This document shows, piece by piece, positions 35,188 to 44,656 of a stretch of DNA of 64,000 nucleotides. The position numbers were made by a program, and so were the translations under genes. Each line of letters begins with the position of its first letter. Position 1 is the first letter of the stretch. A model generated the notes under the pieces. It saw only the letters and a program-made list of their open reading frames with translations. It ran no database searches and was not told the origin of the DNA. The stretch covers positions 1 through 64,000 of the forward strand of contig CAXTCJ010000005.1 of assembly GCA_964242215.1 (NCBI GenBank). The letters are read 5' to 3'. The DNA comes from LMUY01 sp964242215 (GTDB taxonomy: Bacteria > Pseudomonadota > Alphaproteobacteria > Acetobacterales > Acetobacteraceae).

Positions 35188-35361
35188 GAAGGCTGCTCCT
35201 GCTGGTTGCGGCGTCGAGGCCGAGCGGCTGCCCCTGTCCATGCCGTGGCTGCAATAGTGAATTGCCGGGTTGTCATGTCAAGCAGACATTTGCTGCATCG
35301 CACACAGCGGCCAACTTGCGAGCCCAAGACCTAAGGAGAATCCTATGGCGTCCGGCCCGGA

Positions 35362-36852
35362 TCAGGCGGCGGGAACGGGCCGGCGCACGGGGCGGCCGGG
35401 CCGGGTTGCGACGTCCATCACGCCATCGGTGATCACCGGCTCGCCGCTGACCAGCAAGTGACGCACGCCTTCGGACGGCCGGTTCATCGCCGAGAACTCG
35501 GACCTGTCGGTCAACGTGGCGTAATCGAACACGACCACATCGGCATCAGCGCCAACCGTCAGCCGCCCCTTGGTCAGCATGGCCGGCGTGCTCGCCTCCA
35601 GGATCTGCGCCGGAATCAGCGTGCACTTGGCCACGCCCTCCAGCAGCGACACCGCCTGCCGCTCCCGCACCCAATGGCGGATGAAGCGTGTGAAGGTGCC
35701 GGCGGAGCGCGGGTGGGCCGTCGCGTCATCCGGCAGCGGCCAGGCATCGCCGGTGTAGCTGGAGCCATCCGACAATGACCACGGCATCGCGTCCGACGCG
35801 ATGGCGCCACCGGGAAACAGCACCGACATGTCCAGGAAGTCGCGATGGCGCGGGTTGTTCTCGGTGTCCAGCACGTGCCAGAGCACCAGTGTCGACGGCT
35901 CCTCCGCCTGCGCGGTCAGGAGTTCTTCGCGGCTGTGGAAGCGGCGCCCGTCGCTGACCCGCTGCACCGAGTCATAGCCAGTGTCGTTGCGTGCTTCGAA
36001 GTCTGGGTCGCTGAAGAACGCCGCGGCCAGCACGGTGGAGCCGGTGCCATACGGATAGGCCTCGACCGTGATAGGCAGGCCCTGAGCCTGAGCCTTTGCC
36101 ACCAGCCGGGCACAGCGCTCGATGTCGGTTTTGCTGGAGCTGTTGAAGTGGCAAATGTGCATGTGCGCGCCCGTGGCACCGGCATAGCCGATCAGCCGGA
36201 CATAAGCCTCGGCCGCGCTTTCCGGATCGATGCGGGACATATAGGCGACATGGGTGAACGTCGGCACGCCGTGCCCTGCCGCCAGCTCGCACACGGCCGT
36301 CAACTCCTGCACGCCAGCGCCGGGGGCATAGGCGTTGAGGATGCCGATGCCGATGCCCCCCTCCTCCAGCCCGCGCGCCAGGCGATCAAGGATGCCCCTA
36401 ACTTCACCGTCGCTTGCGATGTTCTCCACCCAGCGGCGATCACGCATGGCGCGACCAAACGCCTCCAGTGAGGATTCCTCGTTGGACCCGGTCATGGCGC
36501 CGATGCGGGCGAAAGCCCAGTTGGTCGAGGCGCCGTAATTCAGCACGCGCCCCTGCGCTGCTTGGCGTTTGTACCATGAGGCAACAGGCATTACCCCCGC
36601 CTCCAGATCCAGCGTCGTCGTGACACCGTCGAACGCTTGCATCCGGTCGGCCGCGATCGACTGGCCGTGCGCATGCAGGTCGATGAAGCCCGGCGCAACG
36701 ATCAGCCCGGTGGCGTCGATCATCCGCTCGGCGCTGCCCAGCCCAGTGCCGACGGCAGTCACCCGGCCGTCCTGCAGGGCCACGTCGCACACCTGATCCA
36801 TGCCGCTCGCCGGGTCGACGACGCGGCCGCCTGTAATCACCAGATTGGTCAT
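35362..36852 (-). CDS. N-acyl-D-amino-acid deacylase-family amidohydrolase
   Basis: A 496-residue D-aminoacylase/dihydroorotase-like enzyme. The N-terminal strand region NLVITGGRVVDPASG leads into the metal motif H60-x-H62 (GFIDLHAHG), then LDLEAGV (where D-aminoacylases have a Cys-Glu zinc site), THVAYM, MHICHFNSSSK and the catalytic ASDAMPW aspartate. These enzymes hydrolyse N-acyl-D-amino acids, hydantoin-like or other cyclic amides. It lies between an isochorismatase-fold amidase and an ABC importer, consistent with cleavage of an imported amide. Confidence 0.86.
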   Translation of the reverse strand: MTNLVITGGRVVDPASGMDQVCDVALQDGRVTAVGTGLGSAERMIDATGLIVAPGFIDLHAHGQSIAADRMQAFDGVTTTLDLEAGVMPVASWYKRQAAQGRVLNYGASTNWAFARIGAMTGSNEESSLEAFGRAMRDRRWVENIASDGEVRGILDRLARGLEEGGIGIGILNAYAPGAGVQELTAVCELAAGHGVPTFTHVAYMSRIDPESAAEAYVRLIGYAGATGAHMHICHFNSSSKTDIERCARLVAKAQAQGLPITVEAYPYGTGSTVLAAAFFSDPDFEARNDTGYDSVQRVSDGRRFHSREELLTAQAEEPSTLVLWHVLDTENNPRHRDFLDMSVLFPGGAIASDAMPWSLSDGSSYTGDAWPLPDDATAHPRSAGTFTRFIRHWVRERQAVSLLEGVAKCTLIPAQILEASTPAMLTKGRLTVGADADVVVFDYATLTDRSEFSAMNRPSEGVRHLLVSGEPVITDGVMDVATRPGRPVRRPVPAA

Positions 36853-36916
36853 GCCACCCGCCTCATGTTGCCACGCGCGATACTGCCGGCTGGTCACCAG
36901 CCCGGCAAGCCGACGT

Positions 36917-37594
36917 TCAGTCCGGCCGTTGCTTCATCTGCTGTAGCGCAGCCTTCACTTCGGCCACAGGCATCACGTCGGCGTATTTGACCGCCATGTC
37001 GTACAGACTCGCGAAATGCGGGCTTTCGTGCCGGTCGGACGTGCATTCCTCCGGCACGATCGTGCGATAGCCGTGGGAGAGGCTGTCAACCGCCGTCGCA
37101 CGCACGCAGCCCGAGGTGGAACCACCGGTGACGATGACCGTGTCGACTTTGTGCCACGTCAGCAGGGACGGCACGTTCGTCTCGTGGAAGGCGGACGCCA
37201 TGCGTTTGTTGATGACGATGTCGCGGCCGTGATCGATGCGCAGCCGATCGTCAAACTCCGCGCGGCGCGAACCGACCTTCACATGCTGCAATGAATCCGG
37301 TGTGTCGGAGCGGGTACCCCAAACACCGCAATCCTCGCCGGACGGCAGATAGGCGACATGCGTCCAGATCACCGGGCTGCCGAGCTCTCGGCATAGATCG
37401 CTCAGCTGGTTGATATATTCCATCTGGTTCGGGTCGGTCTCGTACGCGGTGATGAACTCGTCCGGCAGGGTGTACGCCTTCTGCGGATCGACATTGATCA
37501 ATGCCACCTTGTTTCCAAACCCGAAGCGGGCGCGCGGCGGGCGCTGCTTCAGTTCCTCGTACAGCTGGCGGGCGGACTTGTTCGACAGTTCCAT
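36917..37594 (-). CDS. Isochorismatase-fold amidohydrolase (N-carbamoylsarcosine/maleamate amidase-like)
   Basis: A 225-residue cysteine hydrolase with the full triad: D36 (INVDPQKAY), K130 (VINKRMASAF) and C163 (GGSTSGCVRATA), plus the cis-peptide motif before the Cys. The sequence after the Cys (VDSLSHGYRTIVPEECTSDR) resembles N-carbamoylsarcosine amidases and maleamate amidases more than true isochorismatases, so hydrolysis of a terminal amide or carbamoyl group is likely. AGGAG precedes ATG 37594. It starts 9 bp after the acyl-CoA synthetase stop, hence probably the same transcript. A paralogue is at 51375. Confidence 0.88.
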   Translation of the reverse strand: MELSNKSARQLYEELKQRPPRARFGFGNKVALINVDPQKAYTLPDEFITAYETDPNQMEYINQLSDLCRELGSPVIWTHVAYLPSGEDCGVWGTRSDTPDSLQHVKVGSRRAEFDDRLRIDHGRDIVINKRMASAFHETNVPSLLTWHKVDTVIVTGGSTSGCVRATAVDSLSHGYRTIVPEECTSDRHESPHFASLYDMAVKYADVMPVAEVKAALQQMKQRPD

Positions 37595-37603
37595 CGTCGT
37601 CTC

Positions 37604-39685
37604 CTACAGCGGCTTGGTTCGCACCAACGCGTCCAGCATCACGGCGCCCTGCCCCGGTCCGAGCACCAACAGCGGGTTCACCTCGACCGTCTCGATCGTG
37701 CCCGCATTGTCGGCCCCCAGCCGGGACAGGGCAACGATTGCGCGCAGCAACGCCGGGATATCGCAGCCAGGTTGGCCACGGTGGCCGCGCAGCACCGGCA
37801 CTAGGCGCAGCGAGTCGACCATTGCCTGCGCTTCGGCTTCCGAAACCGGGGCGAGACGCCATGCAATGTCCTGCACCAGTTCGGTCATGACACCGCCGAG
37901 GCCCACCATCACCATCGGGCCGAATAGCGGATCGACCTGCAGGCCGATGATGCATTCCACGCCGCCGGACAACATCGGACTGACCAGGAAGCCGTCGATG
38001 CGCGCATCCGGTCGGGCCAGCGCAACCCGGTCTAGCATCGTGATCGCTGCATCCCGCACCAGTTCGGGGCTGGCAAGTTGTAGCGCGACGCCGCCGACTT
38101 CCGTCTTGTGGGCGATATCCCGCGAGAGGATTTTCAGTGCCACCGGAACACCCATTGCAACGGCGGCCGCTGCCGCTGCGTCCGGGCTTGCCGCCACACG
38201 GTCGGCGGTGGTGGCTATCCCGGCGCGGGCCAAAACCTGTTTCGCCGCGTGTTCGTCGTACAGCTCGCCGGCCATAAGATGTACCGCGCCAGGCTCACGC
38301 GGGGTAGCAGGCGGTCGATCGAACGCAGCGCGAAATCGCTGCAACGCAGCCAAGGCGCGAATGGCGCGGACAGGTTCCTCGATGCAGAAGCAGCCCATGG
38401 CCTGGTAGGCGCGCGCATCCTCGCCGTGGTCCGGCATGGCGAGCACGATCGGCTGTTGCGGATACTGCGCCCGGATGGCAGTGAGTGAATTGCGGATGGT
38501 GGGATGGCTGATGCTGGCCCCCATGAACACGACCAACACCGCAGGCGCCGCACCCGTCAGCAAGGCGTCGGTGCAATTGCGGATCAACGCCGGGTCATTC
38601 AGCCATTGTGCCGTGACGTCGATCGGGTTTGCGGCCGAACCCTGCGGCGTGATGCGGCGGATCGCCTCCTGCGTCGCGGCAGGAATCGCGGCGAGGGCCA
38701 ACCCGGCGTCACCAACGAAATCGGCGATCTGCACCCCCATGCCGCCGGAATTAGTCAGCACCGCCACGGTATCGTCCCGCGGCCAATGCGGCATGCAGGC
38801 GGCGGAGGCGACATCAAGCACCTCCTCGGTGCTGCGGGCGCGGTGCACGCCGTAGCGCTGGAACACCAGGTCGTAGGCCAGATCTGCGCCAGCCATCGAC
38901 GCGGTGTGCGAGGCCGCCGCCATGGCACCGCGGGCGGTGTAGCCGCATTTCATCAGCACGACAGGCTTGTGATTACGGCGCGCCAAATCGAGTGCCGCGA
39001 TGAATGGGCCCGGCGTGCGCACGCCCTCGACATAGGCGACCAGAACCGAAATGGCGGGGTCGGCGGCAAAGTGCAGCAGCACGTCACCCACCTCGACATC
39101 GGCCTCGTTCCCGGTGGTGACGAGATGACTGACCCGCAGACCACGATCATCCGCCAGCTTCACGATATGCGCACCGTATCCACCGCTCTGGCTTACGATA
39201 GCGACGTTGCGACCAGTGTCCGGCGTCGGCGTACCAGCCTCGAAGAAGGTGAGGTAGGCACGGTCGGGCATGCTGAATAGCCCCGTGCAATTGGGACCGA
39301 GCACGCGCAAACCGGTCTCACGCGCGAGGGCGGTGATCTCGGCCTGCATGGCATGACCCGCCGCCTCCGCCTCCGCGAAGCCGCCGCTGAAGATAATGGC
39401 GGAGCCTACGCCGGCAGCCGCGCAGTCCCTTAGGGCAGCGACCACGCCCACGGCGGGGATGCCGATGATGGCGCAGTCGACCGGGCCGGGAACGGCGGCT
39501 ATGGACGGGTAGCTGACCAGGCCCTGGATCTCCGACCGGTTCGGGTTCACCGGATAGATCGGCCCGGCGAACCCGCTCTCGCGCAGCATGCGCACGGTGC
39601 GCCCCCCGATCCGCGACGCGTCGGCAGACGCCCCGATCACCGCGACCGAGCGCGGCGACAATAGGCGGCTTAGGCCATCCCTCAT
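37604..39685 (-). CDS. ADP-forming acyl-CoA synthetase (acetate-CoA ligase family, fused subunits)
   Basis: A 693-residue protein with an N-terminal CoA-binding domain (SVAVIGASADASRIGGRT, 13-30), two succinyl-CoA-ligase-like domains with the phospho-histidine segment AASHTASMAG (H260), and a C-terminal ATP-grasp domain from about residue 465 (YDEHAAKQVLARAGI). These enzymes make acyl-CoA from acid, CoA and ATP, or run the reverse to gain ATP. The catalytic His is kept. The chain-length or aryl specificity is not readable. It follows the DUF35 gene by 31 bp. Confidence 0.9.
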   Translation of the reverse strand: MRDGLSRLLSPRSVAVIGASADASRIGGRTVRMLRESGFAGPIYPVNPNRSEIQGLVSYPSIAAVPGPVDCAIIGIPAVGVVAALRDCAAAGVGSAIIFSGGFAEAEAAGHAMQAEITALARETGLRVLGPNCTGLFSMPDRAYLTFFEAGTPTPDTGRNVAIVSQSGGYGAHIVKLADDRGLRVSHLVTTGNEADVEVGDVLLHFAADPAISVLVAYVEGVRTPGPFIAALDLARRNHKPVVLMKCGYTARGAMAAASHTASMAGADLAYDLVFQRYGVHRARSTEEVLDVASAACMPHWPRDDTVAVLTNSGGMGVQIADFVGDAGLALAAIPAATQEAIRRITPQGSAANPIDVTAQWLNDPALIRNCTDALLTGAAPAVLVVFMGASISHPTIRNSLTAIRAQYPQQPIVLAMPDHGEDARAYQAMGCFCIEEPVRAIRALAALQRFRAAFDRPPATPREPGAVHLMAGELYDEHAAKQVLARAGIATTADRVAASPDAAAAAAVAMGVPVALKILSRDIAHKTEVGGVALQLASPELVRDAAITMLDRVALARPDARIDGFLVSPMLSGGVECIIGLQVDPLFGPMVMVGLGGVMTELVQDIAWRLAPVSEAEAQAMVDSLRLVPVLRGHRGQPGCDIPALLRAIVALSRLGADNAGTIETVEVNPLLVLGPGQGAVMLDALVRTKPL

Positions 39686-39716
39686 GATGTACGATCCAGA
39701 TGGTACGGTAGGCGCG

Positions 39717-40028
39717 TCATTCGGTAGGCTTGCCGATCAGGCCGGACTCCGCCTGCGCGATCAATGCTGCGTCACCGATCGCGGGCGTCGGACCGTCCCA
39801 TCGCAGCATCACCAAACCGCCCCGTTGCCCGCGGATCAACGCGACGCTGTACGGCACGTTCGCTGCGAAGGCCACCTCCGGCGCGCGCCGGATCGTGGTG
39901 ACGCTGTAGACGGTTCCGTGAAGCGGCAAGGCGGCCGGGGCGAAGCTGCGGGCCCCACAGCTCTGGCAGGCGAAGCGCTTCCAGGCCTGCAACGAGCCGC
40001 AGGTGACGCAGGTGGCAAGCTCAGACAT
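39717..40028 (-). CDS. DUF35/OB-fold acyl-CoA-associated protein with rubredoxin-like zinc ribbon
   Basis: A 103-residue protein with an N-terminal zinc ribbon (C7, C10, C21, C24) followed by an OB-fold region (GTVYSVTTIRRAPEVAF...). DUF35 proteins pair with thiolase-like proteins to form acyl-transfer or retro-aldol complexes. Its ATG overlaps the thiolase stop by 8 bp, which fits an obligate partner. The upstream open frame (to 40211) is a shadow of the thiolase. Confidence 0.88.
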   Translation of the reverse strand: MSELATCVTCGSLQAWKRFACQSCGARSFAPAALPLHGTVYSVTTIRRAPEVAFAANVPYSVALIRGQRGGLVMLRWDGPTPAIGDAALIAQAESGLIGKPTE

Positions 40029-41184
40029 CGGCGCTGCCGAACACGAGCGAGCAGTGCATGCCGACGATGCCGCCGCAGCCATGCGCCATGGCCAGCGCGT
40101 GACGCGGCAGCTGCCGATCGCCCGCCTGCCCCATGATCTGCCGCGCTGCCTCGACGACCGGGAACAGCCCGGCGGGCAACCCGGGATGACCGCCCGAGAG
40201 TAGACCGCCATAAGTGTTCACCGGCAGCACGCCGTCACGGGCTAGGGCACCGGCCTCGACCATCGCCCCGCTCTCACCCAGTTCGCAGAAACCGAGTTGC
40301 TCCAATTCCAGCAGGAGCGTGATCGTGAAGCAGTCATACAGGCAGGCGAACTCCATATCCGCCGGCCTCAGTCCCGCCGTAGCAAAGGCGGTGCGTCCGG
40401 ACTGGATCGCGCCAGTACGCAGTGGGTCGTCCGCGTCAGTCAGGAATCCATGTGACAGCCCGTAGCCACTCCCAAGTAGATATGCCGCGTTCGGCTTGAT
40501 CGCACGGGCCCGGCTCGCCGTCGTGACGACGAAAGCGGCGCCGCCATCCGAGACCGGCGCGCAATCCAGGAGACAGAGGGGATCAGCGATCGGCTTGGAC
40601 GCGAGCACGTCCGAGACGGTGATCGGCTTCCGGAAATGCGCGTTCGGGTTCAGCGCGGCATGCGCGCGCATCTGCACTGCGACGGCGGCCAATTGCTCCC
40701 GCGTCGTGCCGTACTCGTGCATGTGCCGGGCCGCCAACAATGCGTACAGGCCGGGTACGGGAATGCCGGTCGGCGCCTCGGCCTCGGCATGGGCTGCGCG
40801 CCGGGCCATGCTGGCGACGGCATCATCGCGCGACACCCCGCTCAGCAAGGGTTGCGCCACCACGCACAACACGGCCTCACACGCGCCGGTGGCGACGGCG
40901 CGTGCGGCCTGGTCCACCATGGCGGCCCCGCCGGCGCCGGCCAGGTCGATGCTGGTGATGAAGGCGGGGGCAATGCCCAGGATACGGGCCAGGATAGCCG
41001 CCGGCATGATCCAGCCATCGGCAGTGTTGGGCAGGGTAATCAACCCGTCGATCGCATCCCACTCCAGCCCGGCATCCGCGACGGCGTTGGCAGCCGCTTC
41101 GGCCATCAGGCTCGTCGCATCGCGGCCTGGCACTCGACCGATCGCGCTCTCGCCCACGCCGATGATGGCGGCGTTCGGCTTCAT
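40021..41184 (-). CDS. Thiolase-fold protein lacking the usual nucleophilic cysteine (DitF/SCP2-like)
   Basis: A 387-residue thiolase-superfamily protein. The region where the acylated Cys normally sits reads SIDLAGAGGAAMVDQA (about 79-94), without a cysteine. The C-terminal His and Cys are kept: H333 in SGGHPGLPAG, H368 and C378 in AMAHGCGGIVGMHCS. Members of this DUF35-associated group (for example Ltp2-type aldolases, DitF) catalyse retro-aldol or C-C cleavage of CoA thioesters rather than classic thiolysis. The ATG overlaps the ligase stop (ATGA). Confidence 0.86.
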   Translation of the reverse strand: MKPNAAIIGVGESAIGRVPGRDATSLMAEAAANAVADAGLEWDAIDGLITLPNTADGWIMPAAILARILGIAPAFITSIDLAGAGGAAMVDQAARAVATGACEAVLCVVAQPLLSGVSRDDAVASMARRAAHAEAEAPTGIPVPGLYALLAARHMHEYGTTREQLAAVAVQMRAHAALNPNAHFRKPITVSDVLASKPIADPLCLLDCAPVSDGGAAFVVTTASRARAIKPNAAYLLGSGYGLSHGFLTDADDPLRTGAIQSGRTAFATAGLRPADMEFACLYDCFTITLLLELEQLGFCELGESGAMVEAGALARDGVLPVNTYGGLLSGGHPGLPAGLFPVVEAARQIMGQAGDRQLPRHALAMAHGCGGIVGMHCSLVFGSADV

Positions 41185-42653
41185 ATCGACATCCTGGGTA
41201 ACTGGCCGACCAGCGCGGCGCGCGTGACTTTGCCGTGAGCGTTCTTAGGCAGTTCCTCAATGAAAAATACCTGCTTCGGCACCTTGTACGGCGACAGCAC
41301 GGCCCGGCACGCGTCCAGGATTTCGGCCTCGGTAATCGGGGCGGCGGGCACCACGAATAGTGCCACCTCCTCCCCCATCATCGGGGACGCCCAAGCAACC
41401 GCGGCGCAGTCGTGGATCTGCGGCAGGGTGAGTAGCGGTTCCTCGATCTCGCCCGGATAGATATTCACGCCGCCGCGGATGATCATCTCCTTCGACCGGC
41501 CGGCGAGATAAAGGAAGCCGTCGTCGTCCAGGCGACCGAGGTCGCCGGGATAGTACCATCCGTCCTTGAAGTGTTTCGCCGTCTCCTCCGGGTTGTTGTA
41601 GAATCCACTCGGCACGGTTCGGGATTTCTGGCGGATGCGGCCGACTTCGCCGTTGGGCAGCGCCCGGTCCTCCGCATCCACGATCTCCACCGTGACATGC
41701 GCGAACACCTTCCCCACCGAGCGCGCCTTTTCGCCCTGATGCTCCGGCAGCAGCGCCGCGACGCTGCCGCCCTCGGTCGAGGAATACAGGTTCATCAAAT
41801 GCGGCGTCAGGCGACGCATGATCTCCGCCCGCTCCTCCGCGAACAGCACCGCGCCGGAGGAAATCAGCAGCCGCAGCGTGGGCAGCAGCAGTTCGCCGTC
41901 ATCCGGCAGTTGCAGCAGCTTACGCATCTGCGTCGGTACCAGGAAGCCGTAGGTGGCACCTTCGTCCCGCATCTTGGCCACGAGCTGCTCCGGACGGAAC
42001 GGTGGTGGGAACAGCACAACCGTGGCACCCCGCAGCAACCCGGCCAACGAGAAGCCGCGTCCACCACCGAAATACAGCGGCGTCGCCATGAACACCACGT
42101 CGTCGCGCCGGATTGCGCCCGACAGCGCCCGACCAATCTGAGCAGCGTGCGTGGAGAGCGGGCCCTTGGGCATCCCGGTCGTGCCGGAAGACATGGACAG
42201 CAGCAGCGGCATTCCCGGGTCATGTGGAAAGTCGTCGCCTGCGCTCGGCTGCCTGGCCACGGCGGCGTGCCAGGCGCTGTCCAGCACGATCGCTTGCACG
42301 CCGTCGGGCACCGCCCGGCCCGGCGCCATGACCATGCGCGCGATGCCGAATTGGCGGGCAATCCGATCGGTTTCCACGGGTGTCCAGCGATGGTCCATCG
42401 GCAGGATGACGGCCCCCAGGCGCGCGACGGCCAACAACAGCACGAGATGCATGGCCGAGTCCGGCAGCCAGACACCGGTGATCTCACCTGGCGCTACTCC
42501 GCGCACCCGCAGTTCGAACGCGCTGCGTGTGACCAGCGCATCCAGCTCACCATAGGTAAAGGCGTGTGTGCCGTCCTTCACGGCGATCTTGCCGGGGATC
42601 TCGGCGGCGTTGGCGGCAATGTAATCCGCGTAGTTGCCGAGCATCGCGCTCAT
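41181..42653 (-). CDS. AMP-forming acid-CoA ligase
   Basis: A 490-residue ANL-superfamily enzyme: P-loop SSGTTGMPKG (about 170), A5 motif YSSTEGG, YPGDLGRLDDDGFLYLAGR with the hinge region and the C-terminal catalytic lysine in PKNAHGKVTR. It activates a carboxylic acid via an acyl-AMP to its CoA thioester, probably for the thiolase-fold enzyme encoded next. Both ends overlap the neighbours by 4 bp, so ligase, thiolase-fold protein and DUF35 are made as a block. Confidence 0.92.
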   Translation of the reverse strand: MSAMLGNYADYIAANAAEIPGKIAVKDGTHAFTYGELDALVTRSAFELRVRGVAPGEITGVWLPDSAMHLVLLLAVARLGAVILPMDHRWTPVETDRIARQFGIARMVMAPGRAVPDGVQAIVLDSAWHAAVARQPSAGDDFPHDPGMPLLLSMSSGTTGMPKGPLSTHAAQIGRALSGAIRRDDVVFMATPLYFGGGRGFSLAGLLRGATVVLFPPPFRPEQLVAKMRDEGATYGFLVPTQMRKLLQLPDDGELLLPTLRLLISSGAVLFAEERAEIMRRLTPHLMNLYSSTEGGSVAALLPEHQGEKARSVGKVFAHVTVEIVDAEDRALPNGEVGRIRQKSRTVPSGFYNNPEETAKHFKDGWYYPGDLGRLDDDGFLYLAGRSKEMIIRGGVNIYPGEIEEPLLTLPQIHDCAAVAWASPMMGEEVALFVVPAAPITEAEILDACRAVLSPYKVPKQVFFIEELPKNAHGKVTRAALVGQLPRMSI

Positions 42654-43510
42654 GGGAGTTTGTAAAGTTTACGTGCGTTCTCGCGCATGAACTTCACCAT
42701 CGCGCCGGGGCGGATGCCGAGCGCCTCGATCTCCTCCCGGGTGCGGTCGAAGTTCAGCACGGGGAAGTCGGTGCCGAACATCACCTTGTCCTGCCCGTAG
42801 CTGTCGATATAGTGGACGAACTCCTTTGGCCAGTATTTCGGCGAGTGCGCGTCGGAGATGATGTGCACGTTGGGATGCTTCCAGGCCATGGCGATCATCT
42901 CGCTGGTCCAGGGGATGCCAACATGGATTCCGATCAGCTTCAACTCGGGGAAATCACAGGCCACGTTGTCCAGACAGATCGGCCGCCCAGTGCTGCGCAA
43001 AGGCAGGTCCTTACGGTAGATCAGCGATTGGCCGACCTGCATCTGGATCGGGATGTCCAGTTCGCAGCATTTCGCATAAAACGGGTAGACGCGGGCGTGA
43101 TCCGGCGGGATTTCGTACCAGTGCGGGTAGAAATGCGCCCCGATGAAGCCCAATTCGCGGACCGCGTATTCCAGCTCGCGCACACCTTGCATGCCCGCCG
43201 TCGGGTTGATCCCCGCAAGGCCGGAGAAACGGTCCGGATAGCGGGCAACTGCGGCAGCGACCATCTCGTACGGCAGGTCGGTGCTAACGCCGTAGCCCGT
43301 GCGGTGGGTGCGCGCGGCCACCAGGAAGCCCCGCTCGATCCCGGCCGCGTCCATTTTGGCGACGATATCCGCCAGTTCGTAGCCGGTGAACTGCTGGTCC
43401 TCGATGCCGATCTTGTCGACGAAGAACTCCCGCATCGGGCCGCCGCGATGCGCGACGGCCTCCTTCGTCCAGAGGTTTACGACGGTGTCGATGGCTTGGA
43501 TGGCATGCAT
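42650..43510 (-). CDS. ACMSD-like amidohydrolase-fold protein (Amidohydro_2), copy 1
   Basis: A 286-residue TIM-barrel protein. The first strand reads IDTVVNLWT, so the HxH metal pair of typical members is replaced. Other candidate ligands are kept: H126 and H130 (GAHFYPHW), H196 (LIGIHVG) and D248 (FGTDFPV). Related proteins are decarboxylases (ACMSD, gamma-resorcylate) or lactone/amide hydrolases. A close paralogue lies at 49330, each next to a RutA-like gene. The stop overlaps the ligase ATG. Confidence 0.82.
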   Translation of the reverse strand: MHAIQAIDTVVNLWTKEAVAHRGGPMREFFVDKIGIEDQQFTGYELADIVAKMDAAGIERGFLVAARTHRTGYGVSTDLPYEMVAAAVARYPDRFSGLAGINPTAGMQGVRELEYAVRELGFIGAHFYPHWYEIPPDHARVYPFYAKCCELDIPIQMQVGQSLIYRKDLPLRSTGRPICLDNVACDFPELKLIGIHVGIPWTSEMIAMAWKHPNVHIISDAHSPKYWPKEFVHYIDSYGQDKVMFGTDFPVLNFDRTREEIEALGIRPGAMVKFMRENARKLYKLP

Positions 43511-43523
43511 GGGCGTTCCCGGG

Positions 43524-44618
43524 TCAGGCCGCGATGGCGACCGACTGGCGGCTCGTCATCAGTGGCTGGATGTACTGGCCGAACTGCTCCATCCCGATGA
43601 CGAAATCGTCGAATGTCATCAGGATGCCCTTCACGCCGGGCGCGGCCGCAACCTGGTCCATCATGCGGGCGACGGTGGCGTAGGAGCCGATCAGCTTCAG
43701 CATCCCGGTGGGGATCGGCGTAGGCTCCACCTTCTGCCGTTCGATCATTTGGCCGACGGTGGACTCTTTCGAGGCGTTGGTATCGGCCGAGGCCTGCGTG
43801 CGTTGCCAGGCCAGGGCCTCGAGGTCGGTGCCGGCCTTGTAGTGTTCCCACTTCGCCATCGCGAGCTCGTCCGTGGCGTCGGCGATGATCATCAGCAGGA
43901 TCAGCGCGCCGACATCGCGCCCCGTCTTCGCGGCGGCCGCCTGCAGCCTGGCCACCACGGCCGGAACGCGCTCCGGCTGGTTCAGCCCGCCCGCGCCGCA
44001 AAAGCAATAATCGCCCTGCTCGGCCACGAACTGCATGCCGCGGTCGCTCTGGGCGGCGCCCACGATCTCGATCCGCTTCGACGGCAAAGGCGCAAGCCGG
44101 CAGTCGTCCATCTTGAAGAATTCGCCCTGGAAGTCGGACTGGCCGGTCTCCCACAATTCCCGCATCACGGTCACGTATTCGCTGCAATATTCGTAGCGCT
44201 TGGCGAAATGGGCCTCGCCGGGCCACAGGCCCATCTGCTTGTATTCCGTGGGCTGCCAGCCGGACACGATGTTCATCCCGAAGCGGCCCGGCGCGATGCT
44301 GTCGATCGTCACAGCCATGCGCGCGGCGAAGGCGGGCGGAATGGTCAGCACCGCGACCGACGCGAACAGCTGGATGCGGCGCGTGACGCTGGCGATGCCG
44401 GCCATCAGCGTGAACGACTCCAGGTTCTCGTCCCAGTAGCCGCTCGGCCCACCGAAGCCGCGCATCTTGATCATCGACAGCGCGAAATCCAGCCCGTAAT
44501 GCTCGGCCTGCTGTACAATGGTTCGGTTCAGGTCGAAGCTGGGCGTGGTCTTGGGCGACGTGGTGGAGATCAACCAGCCGCGGCTGCCGATGGGAATGAA
44601 GACGCCGAGCTTGACCAT
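43524..44618 (-). CDS. RutA-like flavin-dependent monooxygenase, copy 1
   Basis: A 364-residue luciferase-like TIM barrel, similar along its full length to E. coli RutA. The shared blocks are GVFIPIGSRGWLISTTSP, AEHYGLDFALSMIKMRGFGG, ESFTLMAGIASVTRRIQ, IDSIAPGRFGMNIVSGWQ and MTFDDFVIGMEQFGQYIQP. RutA uses FMNH2 and O2 to open the uracil ring at the N3-C4 amide. This copy differs from RutA more than the one at 48207, notably in the substrate region (CGAGGLNQPER in place of the FxxGVNTP block), so another heterocycle or amide is likely. No flavin reductase is encoded nearby. AAGGA precedes ATG 44618. Confidence 0.87.
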   Translation of the reverse strand: MVKLGVFIPIGSRGWLISTTSPKTTPSFDLNRTIVQQAEHYGLDFALSMIKMRGFGGPSGYWDENLESFTLMAGIASVTRRIQLFASVAVLTIPPAFAARMAVTIDSIAPGRFGMNIVSGWQPTEYKQMGLWPGEAHFAKRYEYCSEYVTVMRELWETGQSDFQGEFFKMDDCRLAPLPSKRIEIVGAAQSDRGMQFVAEQGDYCFCGAGGLNQPERVPAVVARLQAAAAKTGRDVGALILLMIIADATDELAMAKWEHYKAGTDLEALAWQRTQASADTNASKESTVGQMIERQKVEPTPIPTGMLKLIGSYATVARMMDQVAAAPGVKGILMTFDDFVIGMEQFGQYIQPLMTSRQSVAIAA

Positions 44619-44656
44619 TTGTTATGTCCTTTTGCTGAAGGCAAGATGTTCGGTAA

